A stretch of DNA of 64,000 nucleotides, taken from Symsagittifera roscoffensis. Taxonomy: Eukaryota > Xenacoelomorpha > Acoela > Convolutidae. This document shows positions 11,214 to 20,769 of this stretch, one piece after another. Made by a program: the position numbers and the translations under genes. How positions within the stretch are numbered: the first letter of the stretch is position 1; every line of letters starts with the position of its first letter. The DNA lies in assembly GCF_963678635.1 (NCBI RefSeq), contig NC_087063.1:55701504-55765503 (forward strand), in the 5' to 3' direction. The notes beneath the pieces were generated by a model, which ran no database searches, was not told the origin of the DNA, and was given only the letters and a program-made list of their open reading frames with translations.

Positions 11214-11743
11214 ACCAAAGAGTGGCTTGAATTTATAGGAGATTTCCGGGCTGTGTGGCGCTCCTCTGGGTACAACTTAGCCCTATCGCGGCTGTAATCT
11301 TGGCTTGATCGCTGCTCCGGAGTTAGGAGGTTTCTCTCCAGTCCTTGCGCTGAAGTAGGAGAATGAACAACATTATCACGTGCTAACGAAAACTCAGCGT
11401 TAGGCTTCCTCCCAAAATGTAAATCAAAAGGAGATACTTTTAGCGTAGAATGCTTAGTTTTCCGAATATCGTCAATGATTTGTTGTAAATTTGACTTCAG
11501 ATTTTTAAAATTAGGATCTAATTTTTCTGTTCCTAACTTCCGTTTAATGATCTGGATCGACCTCTCCACCAGCCCACAACTCCGATGATCCCCCACCGCT
11601 GTGAGGATGTGTTTTATGCCTCTACTTTTGCAAAAATCTTTAACGACGTCAGAGTTGAACCCAGATCCGTGATCTGTCCTAATGCTTTCCGGTATACCAT
11701 GATTACGAATATACGCTCGCAAAAATTTGATTTTTTTTCGCAC
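11198..11743 (-). pseudogene. Gypsy integrase, second half of catalytic core
   Basis: Contains SIRTDHGSGFNS with the second catalytic Asp and GDHRSCGLVERSIQ with the catalytic Glu. It overlaps 11703-12344 in another frame. The break falls in an 8-T run at 11731-11738 (A-run on the coding strand), so a homopolymer indel is the likely cause. Function would be strand transfer of element cDNA. Confidence 0.85.
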
Positions 11744-12344
11744 TGGTTGACTTAGTTAACATCACCGAAGGGAACTTAGAAAAACGATCTATTGCTACTA
11801 AAATGTAGATTTTCCCCTTCTTATCATCTATTAACGGACCCGCGAAATCAAGTTGCAATTGCTGATCCGGAGCTGACAACGTTGGTAACGGCTTAGCTGA
11901 GTTATAAGTCGCTGAAGTTTTGATGTTCTTACCAAATAGAGTACACTCCGGGAATTTTTCGCAGACGTTAACGATCTGACGATTGAGAAATGGCCACCAT
12001 ATATATTCCGAAGCGTCCATCATGGCCGCCTGGCCTGGATGCGAGCGATGAAGTCGAATCAAAATAGCACTTCGTAATTTTTCGGGTATAACCAATTTGT
12101 TATCTATCAGGACACAATTGTTCACCACCACCGCCTTCGTCCAGAATTGGGCCAAGTACGCCCCCAGTTTGTTAAAGGATTGCACATCCTTATTGATGAT
12201 CGCAGTCCTCATCGGTCCGAGGAACGGATATTCTCCTGTCAGTTCTCCCAGCAGATCCACATCGAACAATCCTGGCAATCCGACCACCTTCTTTTTGTCC
12301 TGAGTAACCAGCGGTTTGTGGTTATTGATGGCATTAACCCCCAT
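11703..12344 (-). pseudogene. Gypsy integrase, zinc-binding domain and first half of core
   Basis: An HHCC-type zinc module is visible (LHRSHPGQ ... VCEKFPEC), followed by QLQLDFAGPL with the first catalytic Asp and the segment YILVAIDRFSKFP. The frame ends where the A-run frameshift moves the rest of the core into 11198-11743. Confidence 0.85.
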
Positions 12345-12345
12345 T

Positions 12346-13194
12346 CTAAGTATCTCTCCCTGTCTGGCCTGTCTCGTTAGCCTCTGCCTCCGGCACTTGT
12401 CGAGGAAGTGAAAACGAAACGAAACGTTCTCGAAAATGCCTCAGCCTGGCAAGGTTGCGGGTACGTATCTGATCAATACGGCTCGGGCGATTCATAGGGC
12501 GAACTGTAAATAGTCCGGGTCTTTGTTGACTTGAGGTACGAAAATTAGGGAAACTGGTAGAAAAATTTTCAACAAAAGTAGTGTTTTGAGCAAGATTAAT
12601 TGAAGTATCCATATCGTGACTGAATTCTGAGATGTAAGGTCGGAGACAATGAGTTTGAGCAAAAACTTCCGGTTTAGCGTATCTCATTTGCATACTGCGC
12701 TGTGATTGGTCGAGAGTACCAGAGCATGAAAAGTCGACCTCTCGCGACGATGATATGTACTCACGATTTTGCATATGGGCATATGATTGGCTGGTTGACT
12801 GAGAGCATGAATTAACGCCCTCTATCGGCGAGGAATTATGACGATAAATTAGCATATCCTTTTGAGATTGGTTAACAGGTTGAGTCTTATTCGCGACGCC
12901 CTCTGGAGACGACGAACTAAACTGTTTGACAAAATGTGATTGGCTAGATGAATCAAACGTTGATTGGTCCGTTGTTTTAGTTATGAGGTAGCTAATGTTG
13001 CCTCCAGTTTTACCCAACGATCTGATTGGTTGAAATTGGTTACGATATGAAATTTGCCCCACCGGCACTATTTGAGGTTTGGATTGAGTACTAATCGAAT
13101 TTAAAGCATTGTGAAAAGCTTGAATAGATTTAATGACAAATAATTCATCATGCGATGATGGTAACGGTGCTTCAAAAGTCGGGTATCTAGACAT
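12346..13194 (-). pseudogene. Gypsy Pol linker between RNase H and integrase
   Basis: Starts at MSRYPTFEAPL, which continues the RNase H C-terminus (VDYMSRYPT) from the previous frame. The remainder is a Ser/Gln-rich linker of about 280 residues without recognisable motif. The frame change from the RT ORF is at about 13260. Confidence 0.6.
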
Positions 13195-14711
13195 ATAGTC
13201 GACAATACCGAGGGAGGAACCGGGTATATGTTCGATTTGATAATCGAACGGAATAAGGCGGGGTCCGCCCAGCGAGAGAGTCGTGACTGATAAGATTTCT
13301 TGCTATACGTTTCATTGAGGGCGGAAATAATGGCCTTATGATCGGTTAGAAAAACAAAGCGTTTACCAAGTAAGTATGTACGGAAATGTTCACACGCCCA
13401 TACAATAGCCAGAAGCTCTAACTCATTGGTACTATACTTGACTTCCGCGGAGTTTAGAAACCTAGAGGCAACCGCAATCGGGGCCCAAACATTTGGCTCC
13501 ACTTCTTGTTCCAAGCAAGCCACCAACCCGCTATGACTTGCATCACATTTAACTCGCGAAGCTTTCGAAGCATCATAGTCAAACAAAATAGGGATGTTTG
13601 CGATGAGGTTTAAAATTTTCTGAAACGCAATATTTTGCTCTTCCCCCCACAAAAAGGATTTCTTATTCTCCGCTTTTAACGAAGCTCTAAATGCGACTGT
13701 ATATTTGTGCAAAACCGGGATGAAACGTTGAAGATGATTGAGGGTCCCCATAAACGATCTTAACTGTTTAAGGGTTTTTGGTGGCAACAGGGATTTGATG
13801 GCTTCTATTTTTGAGAATTTCGGAGCGTAACCGTTTTCATCAATATCATACCCTAACCAGACTAGCTTGTTAATTGAGAACTCACATTTACTAAGTTTCA
13901 ACGCCCATCCTTCTTCATCCAATCGATTCATGACTCTTTCGACTAGTACATTATGATCTTCAACTCTTCCTTTAGTGACAACCACTATATCATCGAGGTA
14001 ACAAATGATGCCTTCCAATCCTTGTAAAGTACAGTCCATCGCTTTCTGGAATTCCGTAGGCATATCCGTCAGTCCGTAGAAACCAGTCTTGAATCGATAG
14101 GTGCCTGTTGCCTCTCCACACAAAATACTTAAGTTACAATGACTACAGGTTAGCTCCGATAAAGGTAATTGACTGAGAGCGTATTTAAGGTCAAGAGAAG
14201 TAAACCACACTTCCCCAGGTATGTCTCTAGTTATGATTTGAGCCGCCGAATCAATCAATTTATGCATATTAGGAATTTGATATTTATTTTGCCAGATTTG
14301 GGCATTCATGGGTTTAGCATTCAGCGCGAGTTTTATAGACCCATCTTTCTTTGCTCTTAGGACTATGGGCGCGATGAAATGATCCGTAGTACACTTTTCT
14401 AATTTTTCAATGTGCTTGTCTTTAATTAACTTTTGCAAATGTATAGGTACTTTTCGGCCTTTAACTTGTCTAGGCACCAAAGGGTCTTTAAAATTTGTGA
14501 ATACTTTATGGTTTTTCGACCTCCCCAGCCTGCTGAACACATTAGGGTACCTTTTGACAAAATGATCCCTCCAGAACTGTGATGTCGGGTCCAATTCCTG
14601 CTCTTCCTCCGCCAAGCTAACTTCTGCCGGTCTGCGTTGCACCTTTTCAATTCCTAATTTCTCATGAAGGTTCAACCCGAGTAGATTCCGAGTACGATTT
14701 TCGGAAACCAA
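13101..14711 (-). pseudogene. Gypsy reverse transcriptase-RNase H
   Basis: A 536-codon frame. RT blocks appear in order: APIVLRAKKDGS, FTSLDLKYALSQLPL, TGFYGLTDMPTEFQKAMD, and the active site CYLDDIVVV (YLDD at 13989-14000). The thumb/connection (LGYDIDENGYAP, LRSFMGTLNHLQRFIP) and RNase H (KCDASHSGL, YSTNELELLAIVWACEHFR, LTDHKAI) follow. The last 30 or so residues are out of frame because of a small insertion in a C-run near 13260. The frame is otherwise clean, consistent with recent activity. Confidence 0.9.
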
Positions 14712-14847
14712 GAAATACGCATTCTCGATTTTCTACTCCTTCGACGTAATAGGGATTTCTAGAGAACCGAACAGTTTAATTGGTTTCCTGTTATAGTCAA
14801 CATAAGTAACATCTAATGGGTGCCTCGGTCTCGCGATGTCATTAAAT

Positions 14848-15240
14848 TTAACGTTGGGAATCCGCTTCATGAGTATATCCGCCGTTTTCTTGTTTAAGAA
14901 AGACACGGGACAAGAAGGAGTTACCAGAACGTAACTGAATGCTGAGGCTCCTTGGTTGTCCTCCCGCTGCCTTTAGAAGTTCTACATTGTTAATCTGCAC
15001 AACGTCTATCGCCATGACCCCATATTCCGGCTCGCTGTCACCATTCACGTCAATTAAATTGCACTCTTGATCTGTAGCCATCTCTTCATTTTGTACCATG
15101 TTAACGCGTCGTTTTGTAGTGTTACACACCTTAGCAAAATGACCCTTCTTTTTGCAAGCATTGCAAGTAGCTTCTCTGGCCGGGTACGACCGGCGATGTT
15201 CAAGAGAAAACGGGTTACCACAAAAATAACATGGTTTATT
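14848..15240 (-). pseudogene. Gypsy nucleocapsid finger and degraded protease region
   Basis: A CCHC knuckle reads CNACKKKGHFAKVC at 15124-15165 (C-X2-C-X4-H-X4-C), preceded by a CYFCGN pair. The downstream segment where a protease DTG/DSG would lie reads VTPSCPVSFLNKK in one frame, so I cannot see a catalytic Asp; a frameshift or mutation may be responsible. Confidence 0.65.
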
Positions 15241-15266
15241 TTGATTTTGTCGTTGGTTAGGACGGT

Positions 15267-16052
15267 TTACACCTCCTCCCCGGCTGCTATTTCCTTGATT
15301 CTTGAAGTGTTGTACTCACAAAGTTGGTTCCTGCTTGACTCGAATAGAGTTTGTAGTATTAGAAGTAGCGTTGTTATGCGAGAGCAATTTCTGAAATTGT
15401 TCTGATGTTTTAGCCCCTTTCTCATTCTCCAAGGCCAGTTGTAGGGTATCATCAAGATTAGCTTTTGCTCTGATTAATTGCCTCTGAACCTCCACGTCGC
15501 AAATCTTTCAACGTCCCTCTTTCCTGATCGATCGGCCAATTACACAGCGCAGTTTGAGCGCTAAGTCGGGCGTAAAATGATGAGAATGAGTCATTATCCT
15601 GCATGAAAATTGTATTATATAACTTAATCCTTTCGACTGTGTAGTCCCGCTCTGCCTTGAAAAGATCTTCGCAGCACTTGTGAAAATCAATGAAAGAGCT
15701 AGTATTGAGGTCCAGGTGAGAGTAAGAATCCAAAAATCGTTTTTTCCTTCATTTCCCAGTGCGAAGAAAAGTCGGGATTTTAAACGCGCCTCTGCCTCAT
15801 GGTACACCAGTTATGTCCAATGCGAGGTCCTTTCCTTCTCCTCTCTTGATTGTACTCATCGATTCTTCTATTAGCTGCTGCAACTCGGAGGTTCCTATTG
15901 GTTAAATCTGCTGCACTTTCATCAGGCCCCGGTGCTTCAGGCTTCGGGTAACGTTCATCCACTAACTCTGCTGGGGCAACTAGTAACTCCCCGGTGAAAT
16001 ATTGTCTTTGAGACTCACGGCCAAAAAAAACTGTCCCACCCAAGTCTCCCAA
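15267..16052 (-). pseudogene. Gypsy gag, frameshifted
   Basis: Overlapping minus-strand frames (15780-16052, 15508-15807, 15458-15733, 15267-15455) read together as a gag: an N-terminal segment with PAELVDERYPKPEAPGPDE, then a capsid-like segment (FIDFHKCCEDLFKAERDYT, ARLSAQTALCNWP). At least two frame changes are needed. Confidence 0.6.
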
Positions 16053-16128
16053 ATGAAAGGTAGGTTAACCGATGTTTTCGCCCAAAAGGGTGGTATTCCG
16101 AGTAGGTCAGTCCTGTCTTCATTCACAG

Positions 16129-16146
16129 GAACTGCTGGCTGCGCCA
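16129..16146 (-). promoter_or_regulatory. Primer binding site of gypsy element
   Basis: TGGCGCAGCCAGCAGTTC on the minus strand starts directly at the LTR edge. The complementary tRNA 3' end would read GCTGCGCCA; a serine tRNA is plausible but not established. Confidence 0.75.
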
Positions 16147-16484
16147 TGAGATTTCCCTCAGTTGGAGTAGGGAAAACGGGATTGTAAAAATTAAATATTG
16201 AATTAGCTATGATATATAAACAGATAGAATAGAATAATGTATATATGAATAACGATTCCAGATTGAATGTATTGTTTGAATGTCAATAAAGTTTTACGAC
16301 TAGAATTCACACTTAAGGCTTTCGCAAGTGACCGCTTCAGGTTCTCAAGTGACAAACGATTTGGCTGGTGAGATTTGTCCTTGAATCAATTTACTGCACT
16401 ATAAGTAGATAATTAAGACATAGTTAAGTAAGACATACATAAGTAAATAGAATAGAATGAGGTACCGAAGGTCGCCTCATGACA
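16147..16484 (-). repeat. 5' LTR of gypsy element
   Basis: 338 bp, one substitution from the other LTR. Followed by the CTTCT target duplication and then the second part of the interrupted SINE. Confidence 0.95.
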
Positions 16485-16948
16485 CTTCTAGGCTACGTGT
16501 GAGATTTGTAATAAAAATAATAAGGAGAAAAACGCCTAGTTGATGTATGAAAGACACTTGCTCTCGTTAGTGCAAAAATAATAGCAAAAACTGTATTTCC
16601 ATTCACTTACAACATCCCAATTTGAACTAAGGGCACAATAGAGAATTTGGGAATACTCCGCTTAACTTGGGCCGCTCTTGCGAAGAACAAAAATGACGGA
16701 TGTTATTGAAGCGACGTCTATCGACTTCAGACCTATTTTTCGTTTTAGCAGGCTTTTGCTGTTATCCATAACTTTTATAAATTTTCGGAGTCAGTAAAAA
16801 TTTGGGCACGTATATACCAAAAACACTTGAGTGTTGTCCGTACAGGGGTGCTTAAACCTCAAAGCATTCAAAAATAAACACAGTTCACTTCAAGTACCTA
16901 ATCATAATGTCATGATCACTTCTGACAAAGTTTACAACACAATTTAAC

Positions 16949-17323
16949 TCACTGTCCTGTATCTTCCTGTCCAATCCCAGTCGAAACGACTCCTCCTTTG
17001 GACCCACTCCCAGACACAGCAACATCCCCCTCCCCATTATTAATTGACACTTGGGAAAACCCACTGACAATCGTCGACTGGTCTGGAACTACCGCTACCG
17101 TTGGACGTAAAGAAGGGTTAAACTGGAGCATGGAGAGAGCCAGGGCTGATGAATGGGAGGTCGAGGAGTTCGAGAGCTGGGTGCGGGCTAGGTGGATTGA
17201 GCTTTCGGCTAGCACGTCATCCAAGACAGTCCTGCGACTCATGAGCTCCTCGCATACTTCCAGGAACTCGATGCATATGCTGTCCAGAATTTCGTCCAAG
17301 CTGCTCATTTCATTTGTTTGCAT
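16949..17323 (-). CDS. CCDC115: CCDC115/VMA22-like V-ATPase assembly factor, C-terminus unresolved
   Basis: The N-terminal 50 residues match the CCDC115 pattern: LDEILDSICIEFLEVCEELM, then RRTVLDDVLAESSIHLARTQ, equivalent to the family's coiled coil ending in SLAKARY. CCDC115 (yeast Vma22) helps assemble the V-ATPase Vo sector in the ER and pre-Golgi. The family's C-terminus carries an FGxLVP.xL motif; here a peptide FGIYVPKFLL can be read in another frame about 130 bases downstream (minus strand, near 16810-16780). A consensus donor (GTGAGT) overlaps the stop at 16949, so a last intron is likely, but no acceptor I tested gives the right phase. A TCTTCAG acceptor ends 19 nt before the ATG. 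It is the third gene of a same-strand cluster, 230 bases after MZT1. Confidence 0.6.
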   Translation of the reverse strand: MQTNEMSSLDEILDSICIEFLEVCEELMSRRTVLDDVLAESSIHLARTQLSNSSTSHSSALALSMLQFNPSLRPTVAVVPDQSTIVSGFSQVSINNGEGDVAVSGSGSKGGVVSTGIGQEDTGQ

Positions 17324-17342
17324 TCAGAATATGTTCGATTAT

Positions 17343-17350
17343 CTGAAGAG
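17343..17350 (-). promoter_or_regulatory. 3' splice (probable trans-splice) site of CCDC115-like gene
   Basis: On the minus strand TTTTTTCTCTTCAG ends at 17343, 19 nt before the ATG at 17323. Confidence 0.6.
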
Positions 17351-17553
17351 AAAAAATTTCTGGTGCTTTAATCAAATTTTAAAATGTTTACAAAAACCAA
17401 AGAGTATCCTGAGAGCTCAAAAATGAAATGCCTAAGTCCTAGGTAGTCAAAATTTCGGGTTCGAAAAAGTGAATTACTCAATTATTCTTAGCAAACAAAA
17501 TTATACAAATCTAACAATCTATCTTCCGCTAAAAAAAGAGAACAGAACTTTTG

Positions 17554-17778
17554 TTAGCTTGTAGACGTTGAATCTTCCGCTTTAATTTTGGCCGCTTCTG
17601 CTCTCAGAGTAGTCACTACCGATGCAAGTGCTTCTGGGTTGATGCCCATTTCTAACAGCTGCACACATATGATGAGTATCTCTTTATCCAGTCCTGTGTT
17701 GAGTAGTCTGGACATTTCCATTAGGATTTCGACAGCTTCTTTAGCAGACCCCGAATTTCCAAATTCAGAAGTCATCAT
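17554..17778 (-). CDS. MZT1: Mitotic-spindle organizing protein 1 (MOZART1)
   Basis: A complete 74-residue protein, the usual MOZART1 size. The core is unmistakable: AKEAVEILMEMSRLLNTGLD, then ICVQLLEMGINPEALASVV and an Ala/Lys-rich tail. MZT1 binds the N-termini of gamma-tubulin complex proteins and is needed to recruit and activate the gamma-tubulin ring complex at microtubule organising centres. There is no intron within the coding region. The start could be either of two adjacent ATGs; an ATCTCAG acceptor lies 5 nt before the first. It is the middle gene of the same-strand cluster. An AATAAA near 17810 probably ends the upstream TEDC2-like transcript, about 30 nt before the MZT1 acceptor, the spacing expected in a trans-spliced operon. 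Confidence 0.93.
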   Translation of the reverse strand: MMTSEFGNSGSAKEAVEILMEMSRLLNTGLDKEILIICVQLLEMGINPEALASVVTTLRAEAAKIKAEDSTSTS

Positions 17779-17783
17779 AAAAT

Positions 17784-17790
17784 CTGAGAT
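17784..17790 (-). promoter_or_regulatory. 3' splice (probable trans-splice) site of MZT1
   Basis: Minus-strand AATATATCTCAG ends at 17784 and the ATG follows after ATTTT. Confidence 0.55.
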
Positions 17791-18226
17791 ATATTCTTAT
17801 GCTTAATGCACCATTTATTGAGATCAGTTCATTAGCTTAAATTTAAAAAAAATCTGAAATTTTTTGAATAAAATCAACAACATTTTTTAATATTTATTCA
17901 AATTAACTAATTATTGAAAGTTGCGACAAACGCAGAACTTTAGTCTCTAAAAAATGAAAACGGGAGGAATTTAGTTCAAGTAGCAGTTGTAGTTAAGAAA
18001 CGTTCCTTTGTTAGGTCACAGCTTTACCACTTCCGGTATAGGAAAAAGCACTACACCAATATTGTGGCAAGGTCGAATTATCGTACAACTAAATGCAAAG
18101 ATAACTACTTCTAGAGCATTTTTCTTTAAGATATTTTTGAGTTGTAAAGCTTTCTAGTTCAGATTTTATAAAACGACTTTTTTTGATTAACCAAAGTCTA
18201 GAATTGCAAAATAAAAAAAAATTAGG

Positions 18227-19828
18227 CTATAAATCATTAATTACAAAATTTGGAAACTTTGTTCCATTGTGGAAAACTATACTGTACAATGTTTTTAAAA
18301 GATCAACATTTTCAACTGCGAATTGTGATATAGATTTAGTACTGCCAAGTAAGTTATCCAATAATTCTGAGCACTCATTCTGCAACCTGAGGTCAATTTG
18401 TTTCATCAAGAGGTCAAAAGAACTAGCAAACTCGGTTACTTCACTCTCTGATACCTTTTGCAGAAGGTCACATGTTATATTAGTTGGTTTCGCTCCATCG
18501 TGAAAACACTTTAGAAGCCGCAATTCGTTCACGAGTTGTTCGCCATTATATTTTGGATCTATAGATGAATCTTGTTGTTTTAGTTCAGCTAGCTTCTTTT
18601 TAAGAACGTTTAGCTTGTTACTCATATGCAATCGTATCTCTTTTGAAAAATTAGAGCTGTTTATACATGATAAAATTTCAATTTCTAACTCATCAATCTT
18701 TGACCCGAGAGAAATCAGCTCCTCGGAAGCGGAGTTTCTGGCAAAGTTCGATTTCATACAGCTTTCCAATTCGTTGCATGACTTTTCAACTTCCACAGAA
18801 GTGTTTATTTTTGAATATTTAACCAACTTGGACTGTATTTTCATTAAATCTTGAAGTACATTTCTGTCGACCAAAACTTCCTTAATTTTTTCTTTTCTCG
18901 ACCGTTTCGGAGGCCATTCCATTGCTTTTCTTTCTGGATCCAACTTGGGTAACCTCTTGTTAGAAGTTTCCTCAATTGCAGTCGAATTTACAAGATCGGG
19001 TGATTTGAGTGTAAATTCAGCGTCTAAACTTACACTTAGCTGGTCGCTAGCAGTGGATAGCGAATCACTAACCTCGTTTCCTTCTGAAAACAGCTTTTTA
19101 AAATTAGTTGAATGATTTCGTAATACTGTATCCCTTGAAACATAGACCATTGACTCTTTTGACGGCCCTTTATCCTTAGCACCGTGGTTTGATGTTTCCG
19201 CGTCTTTTGATTTATTATAAGACTGTTTTAAATCCCCCTTCAAGAAACCATTTCGTGAATTTGAATTTCTTGTTTTTGAATTTGAATCTAACGTTGCTCC
19301 TGCCGATCTATAGCTTGCAAGATATGTAGTTTGATACCCTTTCGTTTTCGAAAGAGGCGGGGGCTTGTACGCTTTTCCTCTCTGACGAGCTGAAACCGGT
19401 GGCTCAGTTTTCTGATTTAATTTCAAAATGGCAGTTTTCTCTTTTGATTTTTTAATTTCTTTTTTCTTCTCTTCTTGTGCAGTTAATGTTTCATTAGCTA
19501 GCAAAGTTAAATCTTCATTATCTGAAATTGCTTCCAAGTCGCTGTCAAAATCCAGTTTGCAATGTTTAATCCTAATCTCAGAGGATTTTTTTATTACATC
19601 ATCCAAATATGACTCCAGTTCAGCTGTTGACGATGCACCATTTTGTTCACTTTCCGAAGTTCCCTTAAACTCTCCTTTATCATTTTTCATAAGCTCCGCT
19701 TTTTCCGATTCTTTTGCTTTCTCCTCTATTTCATGTTCCAAAGTAGACCAGAGAATTCGATACCTTTTTACTAGTCTTTCAATTTCTTTATTTAAATTTA
19801 TGAGAGCATTCGTCAAAGCTTCGTTCAT
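18227..19828 (-). CDS. Coiled-coil protein, 533 aa, possibly TEDC2-like
   Basis: A single uninterrupted frame beginning MNEALTNALINLNKEIERLV. It has an N-terminal coiled coil (residues 1-45), an acidic segment, a Lys-rich helix (about 130-150), a basic Ser/Pro linker with KGYQTTYLASYRSAG (about 175-190), and long C-terminal helices (about 350-510) with regular leucines. The layout (N-terminal helix, ELESYLDDVIKKSSEIR-like second helix, YLASYR-like word, central EW motif, helical C-terminus) recalls TEDC2, a partner of epsilon/delta tubulin at centrioles, but similarity is weak and I rely on remembered patterns. A T9CAG acceptor ends 6 nt before the ATG. It is the first gene of the cluster with MZT1 and CCDC115. 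Confidence 0.7.
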   Translation of the reverse strand: MNEALTNALINLNKEIERLVKRYRILWSTLEHEIEEKAKESEKAELMKNDKGEFKGTSESEQNGASSTAELESYLDDVIKKSSEIRIKHCKLDFDSDLEAISDNEDLTLLANETLTAQEEKKKEIKKSKEKTAILKLNQKTEPPVSARQRGKAYKPPPLSKTKGYQTTYLASYRSAGATLDSNSKTRNSNSRNGFLKGDLKQSYNKSKDAETSNHGAKDKGPSKESMVYVSRDTVLRNHSTNFKKLFSEGNEVSDSLSTASDQLSVSLDAEFTLKSPDLVNSTAIEETSNKRLPKLDPERKAMEWPPKRSRKEKIKEVLVDRNVLQDLMKIQSKLVKYSKINTSVEVEKSCNELESCMKSNFARNSASEELISLGSKIDELEIEILSCINSSNFSKEIRLHMSNKLNVLKKKLAELKQQDSSIDPKYNGEQLVNELRLLKCFHDGAKPTNITCDLLQKVSESEVTEFASSFDLLMKQIDLRLQNECSELLDNLLGSTKSISQFAVENVDLLKTLYSIVFHNGTKFPNFVINDL

Positions 19829-19834
19829 CTAACT

Positions 19835-19845
19835 CTGAAAAAAAA
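19835..19845 (-). promoter_or_regulatory. 3' splice (probable trans-splice) site of TEDC2-like gene
   Basis: Minus-strand TATTTTTTTTTCAG ends at 19835; the ATG follows after AGTTAG. Confidence 0.65.
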
Positions 19846-19849
19846 ATAC

Positions 19850-20760
19850 TTCAATTTAGAAAAACACTGACTATTTTAGTGCAATAGAGAGCCAATTCTA
19901 CCGCTTCATTAAGAGCAAAATTATAAAGCAAGCAATCGAAACGCGAAAAAAAAACAGAAAAATAGACCAATTGAAAAACAGTTTTTGTAGAAAATGACTA
20001 GAAAAACAAGAAAAAAATCGTTTAAAACTTTCAAATTTTTCAATTTGAAGGTAAATTTTTTTTTGGAACTTTCGATTCCCAAAACGGTGCTAAAAATCCA
20101 AAAACTATCTTTACTCGATTAAAACTAAGTTTTCACGACCCAAATTAGGCAATGCTAGGAATCCTAATATTCGGATCAATCGCCATGTGACGAAAGTAAA
20201 ACAGTTTGTACTGAAAACAGAGGTTCCCGAAATTTGGAATAGAAAGCACAAAATGCTTCCAATTTGATAGTTTTAAATCCTCAAGATCGGGTTATTAAAT
20301 ACTCTTCCAGTTTTTAATTTGAGAATCTAGTTAAATACTGATTCAGTTATTATATCGTTTGTATCAAAAACGACTGCTTAAACATCAGATAGAGATAATT
20401 TTAGCAGAAAAATGTTACGAACTATAATTTTTGTCTATAAAAATGTTATGAAGTATAAATCTATGGACTATGAAAATCCAATCTTCAGTTTTAAGGTTTG
20501 AGAGTAATTTAGACCGGTCGCATTTTGTAGAAGAGGAAGTTAGAAGAGTAGGTTAACAATCGGGTGTTACTTTCCTCTTCTATTAGGGGTACTAAAAGGA
20601 TTGCATGGAGGGACACGTTATAGGTAAAAGTTCGGTAAGGTCTAGGCGAAAGCTGGATGCTGGCCAGGAGCTTGAGAGAAGTTGAATGCCCCATCTCGCC
20701 CATTTTATTAAACGTATATCATGCAGAGTCCATGAGAGGAGCGAAAACAGCGCGGAAGAT
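19850..20760. other. Gene-free stretch upstream of the gene cluster
   Basis: AT-rich, with no supported frame. It should hold the promoter and outron of the minus-strand cluster if the cluster is an operon, but no promoter element stands out. Confidence 0.4.
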
Positions 20761-20769
20761 TGATGCTTA

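Larger units (their letters stand above)
9570..16484 (-). mobile_element. Ty3/gypsy LTR retrotransposon, recent but frameshifted
   Basis: Two 338-bp LTRs with TG...CA ends differ at a single base (T/C in GACAAATG versus GACAAACG). CTTCT occurs immediately outside both ends (9565-9569, 16485-16489). On the minus strand the order is LTR, primer binding site, gag, CCHC finger, RT-RNase H, integrase, tail, polypurine tract, LTR, which is the Ty3/gypsy order. Coding frames are broken in gag, before RT, at the end of RNase H (about 13260) and in integrase (about 11735). Confidence 0.95.
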
